13,976 bases of DNA, taken from contig DAOVVG010000043.1 of the NCBI GenBank assembly GCA_030632175.1, positions 1 to 13,976 on the forward strand, read 5' to 3'. How positions within the stretch are numbered: position 1 is the stretch's first letter; each line of letters starts with the position of its first letter. This document shows, in pieces, positions 1 through 7,205 of this stretch. This DNA comes from Gammaproteobacteria bacterium. Lineage in GTDB: Bacteria > Pseudomonadota > Gammaproteobacteria > UBA9214. Under the pieces are notes generated by a model. It ran no database searches, was not told the DNA's origin, and saw only the letters and a list, made by a program, of their open reading frames with translations. Made by a program: the position numbers and the translations under genes.

Positions 1-123
1 CGGGAAAGTACACCGGTACCTTTTGATGACGTAAAAGATCGTATAAAAATGATGCTTGTAAACCAGAAATTGCAGCAGCATGTTGAAACAATGCGCAGTG
101 CCGCAAACATCGAGATGAAGTAG
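1..123 (+). CDS. Peptidyl-prolyl cis-trans isomerase, C-terminal end (partial)
   Basis: Frame 1 is open from the first base to a TAG at 121-123, giving 40 residues; the start lies outside the window. The segment contains PFDDVKDRIKMMLVNQKLQ followed by a short charged helix ending in ANIEMK. This pattern (PF-x-x-V-K, a long Q/K-rich helix, then a short strand such as A-x-I-E) is typical of the last helix and strand of PpiC/SurA-like (EpsD-like) periplasmic foldases, where the C-terminal helix packs back on the N-terminal chaperone domain after the parvulin domain. The catalytic parvulin domain itself is not in the window, so the family call rests on this tail only. It converges with the minus-strand gene ending at 178, with a stem-loop between them. 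Confidence 0.6.
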   Translation, partial: RESTPVPFDDVKDRIKMMLVNQKLQQHVETMRSAANIEMK

Positions 124-133
124 GCATAATTGT

Positions 134-167
134 CTTGCCGGTCGGCAGAAACATGCCGGCCGGCAAG
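134..167. terminator. Strong stem-loop between convergent genes
   Basis: A 14-bp stem (134-147 with 154-167, starting CTTGCCGG and ending CCGGCAAG) closes a six-base loop GAAACA. Thirteen of the 14 positions are Watson-Crick pairs and the other is a G-T wobble. It sits 11 bases after the isomerase stop and 10 bases before the stop of the convergent MinD/ParA-like gene, where a shared bidirectional terminator would be expected. Neither strand has a clear T-run after the stem, so it is not a textbook intrinsic terminator. It could instead act as a 3'-end stabiliser or an attenuating hairpin. Confidence 0.6.
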
Positions 168-177
168 CATTCAGAGA

Positions 178-1656
178 TCAGTGCAAACCCTTGCCGGGTG
201 TTTCAGCCGCCCGTTTCCCCTGCCTCCCGGCCTCGCTGGTCAGCGCATCACTCCTGACAACCGGCAACCAGACCTGAATGCACGGAGCTGCCTGCCCGGA
301 ACTGCTGACAGTTAGACAGCTGTTGTGTGCCGGCGCCAACATCTCGCACACTTCCTCTCCCGCCGCGGTAGTGCGCGTATTCAGATTCGGCACTCTCGCC
401 AATAGCGCTGTAACTGCAACGGGCAGCGGGCCCTGCGGCAACTTGAACACAAATTTCAAATAACGCCCCGACTGCAACCAGCACGGCTGCTGCCCGGTTA
501 CAAAGGTGTCAGTAACATCGAGTTCAACAGACAGCTCCGGTGCGGCATCCCTGAACTTTCCGAGCAAGTCTGCAAGCAAGGCTAAAACTGCTCCCTGCTG
601 CCATTCCGAGCAGTCGGCAGCGGACAGCTGTCCGCCGTCATCTCCATTCTTTGTGAGCAGTTCGTCCAGATCCTTTCCGAGTGACTGCATGGCACGCGGC
701 AACAACTCCAGGAAACGCCAGAGCCCGGGCATATCACCCGCATACTGCAGCAGGCTTAAATCCCCACCCTGTTCCCTGCCAGCAACCGGGGATGGCGACG
801 GGTCCGAACACGCTACAGGGGTTCGCTCATCTTCCAGTAACGTACCGCCGGGCAGACAGGCCGGCGCCTGCATCGCCTCAAGCAACTTATCCAGAAAAAC
901 CGGCAATGTTTGCTGAGCGGCCACACGCGACGCCATGTCATCCAGCCCATCGACGATAACAACAACACCGCCAGTGGCCTCGGACTCCGGAAACAGCGAA
1001 GTGAAAGCCTGTCGGCTACGCTGCGCCAGCAACACATACCTGTCTTCCGGCACACTACCCAGAAACGACAACTCAAGGCCAAGATTGTGCTTTACCCGCG
1101 TTGAGAAATCATCATATATTTCCCTGGAATCTACAGCATATTGAGACTTATTCACAAGCAAGCACAACTCGCCGGAAAAGCCATTCAGATGGAGTACCTG
1201 CAACAGGGCAAAGGCCTCGGCCTGCGAGCAGGCTTCCGGCGTCACAATCAAAATGACGATAGCCGCCGCCTGGCAACAGGCAAGCTGGGAACGTGCATCC
1301 ATGCCGGAGGTATCAATCAGGAAATCATCGTAACCGTCCTGCACATCGATACTGCCGATGCAACGCGACCGCTGCGTAGCGTCGCATTCCGCCCATTCCC
1401 TGAGGGGCATCTCGCAACCCAGTACATCAATGCCCTGGTAACCCTGTCGTATGACACCGCGGCCGTCATCGTCTTCCTGCTGTGACTCCGCCAACGGCTG
1501 CAACTCAAGCAAGGCACCGACGTCAGCTCCCTGACCCGCATCATTAAACACAGCTGCAAAACGACCCCGCCGCACCAGTTCCAGCGCGAGATTAATCGCC
1601 AGGTGAGTCTTGCCCACCTGTGCCAGACCGCTTGTTATTGTCATTATCCTTGTCAT
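178..1656 (-). CDS. MinD/ParA-family ATPase-like protein with noncanonical P-loop and C-terminal extension
   Basis: The protein has 492 residues. Residues 5-260 follow the MinD/FlhG/ParA fold: a P-loop SGLAQVGKTHL at 9-19, a switch-like FNDAGQGADVGALL at 37-50, a Walker B-type DFLIDTSG at 111-118, VTPEACSQAEAFALLQVL at 138-154, VNK at 168-170, and a late LGSVPED at 199-205, the usual 'G-x-V-P-x-D' element. The P-loop departs from the family: the signature lysine of KGGxGKT is replaced (LAQVGKT), while K16 and T17 are kept. The usual DxD of the switch is DAG (D39, A40, G41). Residues 261-300 look like a linker, and about 300-465 form an unassigned extension. MinD-family proteins position machinery at membranes or poles, and FlhG relatives control flagella, but no flagellar genes are nearby, so the cargo is unknown. 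It is the last gene of the minus-strand block, 57 bp after the lipoprotein. An internal ATG at 1642-1644 is an alternative start. Family call fairly sure; function unknown. Confidence 0.8.
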   Translation of the reverse strand: MTRIMTITSGLAQVGKTHLAINLALELVRRGRFAAVFNDAGQGADVGALLELQPLAESQQEDDDGRGVIRQGYQGIDVLGCEMPLREWAECDATQRSRCIGSIDVQDGYDDFLIDTSGMDARSQLACCQAAAIVILIVTPEACSQAEAFALLQVLHLNGFSGELCLLVNKSQYAVDSREIYDDFSTRVKHNLGLELSFLGSVPEDRYVLLAQRSRQAFTSLFPESEATGGVVVIVDGLDDMASRVAAQQTLPVFLDKLLEAMQAPACLPGGTLLEDERTPVACSDPSPSPVAGREQGGDLSLLQYAGDMPGLWRFLELLPRAMQSLGKDLDELLTKNGDDGGQLSAADCSEWQQGAVLALLADLLGKFRDAAPELSVELDVTDTFVTGQQPCWLQSGRYLKFVFKLPQGPLPVAVTALLARVPNLNTRTTAAGEEVCEMLAPAHNSCLTVSSSGQAAPCIQVWLPVVRSDALTSEAGRQGKRAAETPGKGLH

Positions 1657-1713
1657 ACCTGCTTACCGCACATGCTTGATCACGGTATTTCCCTTATTGC
1701 ATCATTGCCGGAG

Positions 1714-1914
1714 CTACTGTGTCTGTTGGTCAATTCCCTCGCGCTGCCGAACGCCGGCCTCTCCCAGAATGCCCTCGACGCCTTTAGCCTTGTCTATCGT
1801 ATTAACCTGCTCGGACCACACATGTTCGCCATCTGCGGTGCCAGCCGTTGAATCTCCACCACCGGAACAGGCATTCAGCAACATCATGAGCGCTATCAAA
1901 ATAATTTTCTTCAT
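1714..1914 (-). CDS. Small lipoprotein, 66 residues
   Basis: MKKIILIALMMLLNAC is a compact lipoprotein signal peptide: two lysines, a hydrophobic core, and the lipobox L13-N-A-C16. Residue 17 is Ser, so the usual Lol rule would send it to the outer membrane. The mature chain of about 51 residues starts with a Gly/Ser/Thr-rich spacer, then HVWSEQVNTIDKAKGVEGIL and a charged stretch ending in DQQTQ. This probably forms one or two amphipathic helices. The start was chosen at 1912-1914 because a good Shine-Dalgarno (AAGGA) lies eight bases upstream and the signal peptide begins there; a longer frame to 1971 would overlap the preceding gene. It lies 26 bp after the GGDEF-EAL gene and 57 bp before the MinD/ParA-like gene on the same strand, so co-transcription is likely. 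The sequence gives no specific function. Confidence 0.78.
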   Translation of the reverse strand: MKKIILIALMMLLNACSGGGDSTAGTADGEHVWSEQVNTIDKAKGVEGILGEAGVRQREGIDQQTQ

Positions 1915-1940
1915 ACAATCATTCCTTTCGTGACGAACCA

Positions 1941-4244
1941 TCACGACGAATCGCGGCGGGCGGACAACCACGCCTGCATCTCATGCATCGTAATCGGCCT
2001 GCCGACATAATACCCCTGACAGAAGTCACAGCCCATCCCTTTCAATATTTCGAGGACCACAGCTGATTCAACCCCTTCTGCAGTCACCGACAGGCCAAGG
2101 CTGTGCGCGAGATCAATGGTTGCGCGTACAATCGAGGCGTTCTCCTCGTCACTATCCATACCAATGACAAAGGATTTATCCACTTTAAGCGTGTGCACAG
2201 GCAAGCGCCTGAGATGAAGCAAGGAAGAATGTCCGGTGCCAAAATCATCAATCGATAGCCTCACGCCTATGGCGGCCAGCTTATCAAGTGTCTTGACGAC
2301 CTGGTCAGGATCCAGCATGACCCCGGTCTCGGTAATCTCCAGCAACAGTGCCTCGGGCCCCAGCTGACATTTTTCCAGCGTGTTACGAATCTTTTTGATC
2401 AGGTTAAAATCATGCAAATCGTGCATGGAAAGATTTATACCTGAACATAACCCGGGGTTGTCCTGCCGTAATATCGACAACTCCCGGCAGGCGGTAACAA
2501 TAACCCATTCTGACAACTGCCTGATCAGTCCGCTTTGCTCTGCAACGCGAATAAAAGACTCGGGCATGAGAATTTTTCCATCTGGCTGCCGCCAGCGTAT
2601 CAGCGTTTCGATATAACTGACCTGGTCGGTCTTTAAATCTATGACCGGCTGATAGACAAGAAACAGGTCGTTCTGCGCTATATCCTCGTTAAGTACACCA
2701 TCCAGACTCATTCTTGCGATGGCAATATCATCGGTTTTTGACGGGTCATAAATTGCATACCCCCGCCTGTTCTCCTTGGCCGAATACATTGCATGGTCGG
2801 CATTACGTAACAAAACGTCGACGTCATCACCGTGCTCCGGCATCAGTGCAATACCAATCGAGACCGACGCAGACAGTTTGTGACCTTCCACCTCGAATTC
2901 ACTATCCATTGACTGGATTATTTTTTGTGCAACCTGTTGCGCCTGCCCGGTATCCGTATCCGGAAGAATGACGACGAACTCGTCTCCACCCAGTCTTGCC
3001 AGGGTGTCTGATTTGCGCAACTCGTCTGCTATCCGGGCTACAACATCTTTCAGCAACAAGTCGCCGGTGTGATGCCCCATCAGGTCATTGACATACTTGA
3101 AACGCACCATGTCAATCAGCAACACCGCCGCATAACCCGGCGACCTGCGATGCTCGGCAATCAACTGCTTCAGCCGATCCTCCATGAGTGCACGATTATA
3201 AATACCGGTCAGGGGGTCACGAATCGCCATATCATGCAGCGTTTCATACAACTCGCCCAGCGCATGAAAGGTCACTGGCACATCCTTCTCCGGCGCAGAT
3301 GACCCACCGGATTCACCCTTGCGACCGCTCCACTCATCCATTAACTGGTAACTGAGATCGCGCAATGGTTTCAATACCGAATACTTGACCAGGTTCAGGG
3401 CCAGCACCACCGTGGCAAGAATAATCAGTGCAACAATCAACAACAGGCGATTATTGGTTTTTTCAATTTTCATCACCAGACTGTCAGCATTGCGCAAGGC
3501 CGCAATCTTCAATGCCGGGCGCGAATCACTGGCTGGCAAAATATAGCCTGCCTTCACATCATGCGCTTCACCATTCTGCGTCCAGTCCTTCGCGACATAC
3601 AGGACAGTATCATCGGCGAGAGAGATCCGGACCGGCATTTTCAGGCGACTGCCGATTCGGGAAAGTTTCTGCACCGGATCAGTAACAAGCTGGATATAAC
3701 CACTCGGTACCGGCCCGCCTACCGGAGCGATACTCGCCATGTAGGGTTTTCCTTGCAGCAGACAAAGTTCATGCAGCGGCCTGAGACGGAGCCTCCCCTG
3801 GAGCTGTTTCAGCTTATTGATCAAGTCAGGACAAATGAGGGGCACGCCGTCCGGCGCATGGCGGGTCGACGTACCCACCAGGTTAAAGTCGCTGTCAAAG
3901 GCATACAGCTCAACCAGATTGGCCGCGTTTGAGGTTACCGGTGCCTGCTGAAACTGTGCATCCAGCACAGCGGAAACGCCGCGCCTGTCACCGGAGTCGA
4001 AGGGCTGCCGGAAATCCTCCAGTCCCTGAATCACCAGACCCAGACGCCGGGCGTCGGCTGCATCTTCAGACAGGATATCGGTCGACTCTGCAGCCACCAG
4101 CTGGGTCATATACTGGCGCTGAAAATCAAATGCCAGGTCACGGTAGGTACGTGCATTCAAATAGACCGTAACCGCACTGACCAGTCCCAGCAGAATGATC
4201 GCCAGGAACAAACCGGATAGCAGGTTAACGTTCAGCCGTTTCAT
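1941..4244 (-). CDS. Membrane-bound diguanylate cyclase/phosphodiesterase (GGDEF-EAL)
   Basis: The protein has 767 residues. Transmembrane segments lie at about 8-29 and 266-287 and enclose a periplasmic sensor region of about 235 residues, which may be Cache-like but is not identified. The GGDEF domain covers about 335-500: RDPLTGIYN at 342-350, metal-binding D378, N386, an intact GGDEF at 419-423, and an RxxD inhibitory site (R410-D413) five residues before it. The EAL domain covers about 515-765. The EAL triplet is E546-T-L with Glu kept; N604, EITE (636-639), DDFGTG (666-671), the Lys of LKVDK, AEGVE (722-726) and QGY (743-745) are all present. Both making and breaking c-di-GMP are therefore chemically possible; which one dominates cannot be told from sequence. 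It is anchored in the inner membrane and probably senses a periplasmic signal. The gene lies 146 bp after ligA and 26 bp before the lipoprotein gene. Confidence 0.95.
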   Translation of the reverse strand: MKRLNVNLLSGLFLAIILLGLVSAVTVYLNARTYRDLAFDFQRQYMTQLVAAESTDILSEDAADARRLGLVIQGLEDFRQPFDSGDRRGVSAVLDAQFQQAPVTSNAANLVELYAFDSDFNLVGTSTRHAPDGVPLICPDLINKLKQLQGRLRLRPLHELCLLQGKPYMASIAPVGGPVPSGYIQLVTDPVQKLSRIGSRLKMPVRISLADDTVLYVAKDWTQNGEAHDVKAGYILPASDSRPALKIAALRNADSLVMKIEKTNNRLLLIVALIILATVVLALNLVKYSVLKPLRDLSYQLMDEWSGRKGESGGSSAPEKDVPVTFHALGELYETLHDMAIRDPLTGIYNRALMEDRLKQLIAEHRRSPGYAAVLLIDMVRFKYVNDLMGHHTGDLLLKDVVARIADELRKSDTLARLGGDEFVVILPDTDTGQAQQVAQKIIQSMDSEFEVEGHKLSASVSIGIALMPEHGDDVDVLLRNADHAMYSAKENRRGYAIYDPSKTDDIAIARMSLDGVLNEDIAQNDLFLVYQPVIDLKTDQVSYIETLIRWRQPDGKILMPESFIRVAEQSGLIRQLSEWVIVTACRELSILRQDNPGLCSGINLSMHDLHDFNLIKKIRNTLEKCQLGPEALLLEITETGVMLDPDQVVKTLDKLAAIGVRLSIDDFGTGHSSLLHLRRLPVHTLKVDKSFVIGMDSDEENASIVRATIDLAHSLGLSVTAEGVESAVVLEILKGMGCDFCQGYYVGRPITMHEMQAWLSARRDSS

Positions 4245-4286
4245 TATTCAGTGCTGGCAACCCTTGTACATTCATTGGTCGTCCCA

Positions 4287-4315
4287 ACGATAAACAGCAT
4301 TCATAAAACCGTCAG
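4287..4315 (-). promoter_or_regulatory. Candidate sigma-70 promoter for the GGDEF-EAL transcription unit
   Basis: In the 146-bp gap between ligA and the GGDEF-EAL gene, the minus strand reads CTGACG (4310-4315), a 17-bp spacer, then TATCGT (4287-4292). Each hexamer matches the sigma-70 consensus at four of six positions. The -10 box is about 43 bp before the start codon. The gap is the largest in the minus-strand block, so a separate promoter here is reasonable. A weak 6-bp inverted repeat (GCGGTA/TACCGC, 4318-4343) lies just upstream and could be a poor ligA terminator or an operator. The match is modest and could be chance. Confidence 0.3.
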
Positions 4316-4390
4316 ATGCGGTACCTGTCTATGAAGTTACCGCGGCCCGGAGACGCAATAACGTCGCGATAACAAGGATAGCCTCTTTGC

Positions 4391-6403
4391 TCAGGACTTA
4401 CCGGATATTAATTGCAAACATTCCGCCTCGTCGAGGACTGCCACCCCCAGCTGCAATGCCTTGTCGTGCTTGGAACCCGGATTCTCGCCGACCACCACAT
4501 AGTCGGTTTTTTTCGAAATACTGCCCGATACTTTTGCACCCTGTACCTGAAGTTTCTCTTTCAGCTTATTCCGTGGCATGGTGAGCGTACCTGTCAGCAC
4601 AAAGGTCTTGCCAGCCAGCGGCTGCTCCCGGGGCTTTTCAACGGCAGGCCAGTTCACACCGGCCGCCAGTAATTTCCCGATCACATCACGATTGTGCTGT
4701 TCCCCGAAAAAATCGACAATGTGTTGCGCCACGATCGGGCCGATATCATGGATCGCTTCAAGCGTTTCCACATCGGTTGCCATCAGTGACTCAAGCTCAC
4801 CAAATTCCTGCGCAAGAAGCTGCGCAGTCGCCTCACCCACCCCACGAATACCCAGTGAAAAAACAAATCGTCCCAGCGTGGTTGTCCTGCTCTTGTCCAG
4901 CGCAGCAACCAGGTTGACAGCGGATTTCGTGGCCATGCGCTCAAGCCCGGCAACCTCATCAACGGCAAGACAGTAAAGATCACTGACATCGGCAATCAGC
5001 GCCTCGTCAACCAGTTGCTCGACCAGCTTGTCACCCAGACCCTCGACATCCATTGCACGTCGGGAGGCAAAGTGCTTGATGGCCTGCTTGCGTTGCGCCG
5101 GGCAGAACAGACCACCGGAACAACGTGCAACAGCCTCCCCCTCTGCACGCGTCACCTGTGAGCCGCACACTGGACAGTGCGTCAGCATATGAAATTTTGC
5201 CGCGCCTTTTTTACGCTTTTCAATCACCACCCGCGCGACTTCCGGGATTACATCACCGGCGCGGCGTACAATCACATGGTCACCGACACGTACATCCTTA
5301 CGCTGAATCTCGTCTTCATTGTGCAGCGTCGCATTGGTTACCGTAACACCGCCGACAAATACCGGCTCCAGTCGTGCCACCGGTGTCAGCGCACCGGTGC
5401 GTCCGACCTGGATATCAATGCCCAGTACCGTGGTCTCACTTTCTTCTGGCTGGAACTTGCGCGCAATCGCCCAGCGCGGCGCACGCGCCACAAAACCCAG
5501 GACCTCCTGCTGGTCGAACCGGTTCACCTTAAAGACAACGCCATCAATATCGAAAGGCAGGTCATCACGCAACTGTTCATAACGATTAAAATAATCACGA
5601 CAGCCGGCCAGCCCGGAGACGCACTCTACATCCTCGTAGACAGGCAAATGCCAGGCCTTCAGCTTGCTGAGAGTCTCGGTATGCGTGGCCGCAAGCGACC
5701 CGGCAGTCACCTTGCCGACCCCGTAGCAGAACATCTCCAGCGGGCGCTGCGCCGTGATGGCCGGGTCCAGTTGACGCAGACTGCCAGCTGCTGCATTGCG
5801 CGGATTTACAAACGACTTCTGTCCCTCTGCCGCTGTTTGTCGATTCAGTTCCTCAAAACCGGCATGCGATATAAACACCTCGCCACGTACCTCCAGCGTC
5901 TCTGGCACATCCTCACCCACAAGCCGCAGAGGAACAGAATTCAAAGTACGTATATTCTGCGTTATGTCCTCGCCAGTCGTCCCGTCGCCACGGGTGGCAG
6001 CACGCACCAACCGGCCGTCCTGATACAACAGACTGACTGCAAGACCATCCAGCTTGGGTTCGGCCGCATACTCGACTTCATCAATTTCAAGCACTCGACA
6101 CACCCGCTGCTCAAAGCCGGCAAGCTCATCATCCGTCATGGCATTATCAAGCGAGAGCATGCGTACTTCATGGCGCACTTCTCCAAAGCCCTTGAGGGGC
6201 GCAGCGCCGACACGCCGGGTCGGTGAGTCCGGAGTAATCAGTTCGGGGTATCGGGATTCCAGCGCCTGTAATTCACGGAGTAACTGGTCGTACTCCGCAT
6301 CACTGATCAGCGGGTCATCTTTGGTATAATAGCGGTAATTATGTTCGTGCAACTGCTCATGCAGTTCCCGTACGCGCCGGCACGCGGATTTCGGTGCGCT
6401 CAT
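4391..6403 (-). CDS. ligA: NAD-dependent DNA ligase LigA
   Basis: This is the essential ligase that seals nicks after Okazaki fragment maturation and repair, using NAD+ to adenylate an active-site lysine. At 670 residues it is full length and has every family domain in order. The Ia NAD-binding domain contains HNYRYYTKDDPLISDAEYD (21-39). The adenylation domain has the active site E115-P-K117-L-D-G. The OB fold contains the VGRTGALTPVA stretch (333-343). A Cys4 zinc finger uses C410, C413, C428 and C434. Helix-hairpin-helix repeats run from about 445 to 580, including GIRGVGEATA. A BRCT domain (about 592-670) begins LAGKTFVLTGTL. Its ATG overlaps the zipA stop by 4 bp (ATGA), so the two are probably translationally coupled. 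No domain is missing or broken. Confidence 0.98.
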   Translation of the reverse strand: MSAPKSACRRVRELHEQLHEHNYRYYTKDDPLISDAEYDQLLRELQALESRYPELITPDSPTRRVGAAPLKGFGEVRHEVRMLSLDNAMTDDELAGFEQRVCRVLEIDEVEYAAEPKLDGLAVSLLYQDGRLVRAATRGDGTTGEDITQNIRTLNSVPLRLVGEDVPETLEVRGEVFISHAGFEELNRQTAAEGQKSFVNPRNAAAGSLRQLDPAITAQRPLEMFCYGVGKVTAGSLAATHTETLSKLKAWHLPVYEDVECVSGLAGCRDYFNRYEQLRDDLPFDIDGVVFKVNRFDQQEVLGFVARAPRWAIARKFQPEESETTVLGIDIQVGRTGALTPVARLEPVFVGGVTVTNATLHNEDEIQRKDVRVGDHVIVRRAGDVIPEVARVVIEKRKKGAAKFHMLTHCPVCGSQVTRAEGEAVARCSGGLFCPAQRKQAIKHFASRRAMDVEGLGDKLVEQLVDEALIADVSDLYCLAVDEVAGLERMATKSAVNLVAALDKSRTTTLGRFVFSLGIRGVGEATAQLLAQEFGELESLMATDVETLEAIHDIGPIVAQHIVDFFGEQHNRDVIGKLLAAGVNWPAVEKPREQPLAGKTFVLTGTLTMPRNKLKEKLQVQGAKVSGSISKKTDYVVVGENPGSKHDKALQLGVAVLDEAECLQLISGKS

Positions 6404-7125
6404 GACGCGGCATTCGCCACCCGCTGTTGCAGCTGGCAGCTGATCACCTCTTCCCGCATATGTCCGATCGCCTGCTTCGTCAGCGGACTGTGTGTTGCAT
6501 CACATACCCGGCTGTCGAGATTCTCTGCCAGGCTGCGCGCAGCCTCCACCATCGCATCAAAGGCACGTACCGCATCCACGGCACCCGGCACCTGCATGAA
6601 CAGTACCACCCCTTCCGAGGTAAAACTCTCCATCGCTGACATATCAAAAATACCCGGCTCACGGAAGTTGGCGACTGAAAACAGAATCTGCTCCTGACCA
6701 CCAACCTGCTCGAGTCGGTGGAAAATATCCATATCGCCGAATTCCAGCCTTGCAGCGGCCATCGCACCCAGCAGGATGGGGCCACGAAACGGCACACCAC
6801 CGGGCGCTTCAACAAACAAGGTAAACACCCTGCCGGCAGCCCGCACCGGTTCATGCTTTTCTGCAGGTATCTCGATAACCGAGACGTCTTCGACAGCGGG
6901 CTGGTCACCGGTAATGATCTGTCCCAGTTGCTCCAGCTCTTCATCTATATCACTGCTGAAACCAGCCTCGCCAGCATCTTTTCCCGGCTCACCCATCAGC
7001 GGCTGCGTCCGTGAATCACCGCGGGGTACCGGCTGCTTACGCCGTCCCTGATAGTAGCTGACAAGATAAACCGCCAGAATGACAGCAACACCGGCCAACA
7101 ACAGTATCCAGCGCAAGTTTTCCAT
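6400..7125 (-). CDS. zipA: Cell division protein ZipA
   Basis: ZipA tethers FtsZ to the inner membrane and stabilises the Z ring. The 241-residue product has an N-terminal signal-anchor (about 5-26: WILLLAGVAVILAVYLVSYY) followed at once by the basic GRRKQ, giving the N-out topology of the family. Next come a short acidic linker (about 30-95) and a C-terminal FtsZ-binding domain (about 96-235) recognised from FTLFVEAPGGVPFRGPILL, EFGDMDIFHR and the LFSVANFREPGIFDM stretch. It is shorter than E. coli ZipA (328 residues) because the linker is brief and lacks a long Pro/Gln-rich section. The location between smc and ligA supports the call. It begins 80 bp after the smc stop, and its stop overlaps the ligA start. 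No strong Shine-Dalgarno precedes the ATG. Confidence 0.95.
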   Translation of the reverse strand: MENLRWILLLAGVAVILAVYLVSYYQGRRKQPVPRGDSRTQPLMGEPGKDAGEAGFSSDIDEELEQLGQIITGDQPAVEDVSVIEIPAEKHEPVRAAGRVFTLFVEAPGGVPFRGPILLGAMAAARLEFGDMDIFHRLEQVGGQEQILFSVANFREPGIFDMSAMESFTSEGVVLFMQVPGAVDAVRAFDAMVEAARSLAENLDSRVCDATHSPLTKQAIGHMREEVISCQLQQRVANAAS

Positions 7126-7205
7126 GGATTCAGACCCGACCTGTATTGAATATATTGAGAATAAAGACTTCAGTTACCAGGAAAGCCGTACCGTGAGTGC
7201 GTATC

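Noticed and set aside
5177..6226. Long + strand open frame of 349 codons opposite ligA
   Set aside because: Lies wholly antisense to a full-length ligA with every domain intact; its translation shows no recognisable domain and it is a frame shadow.
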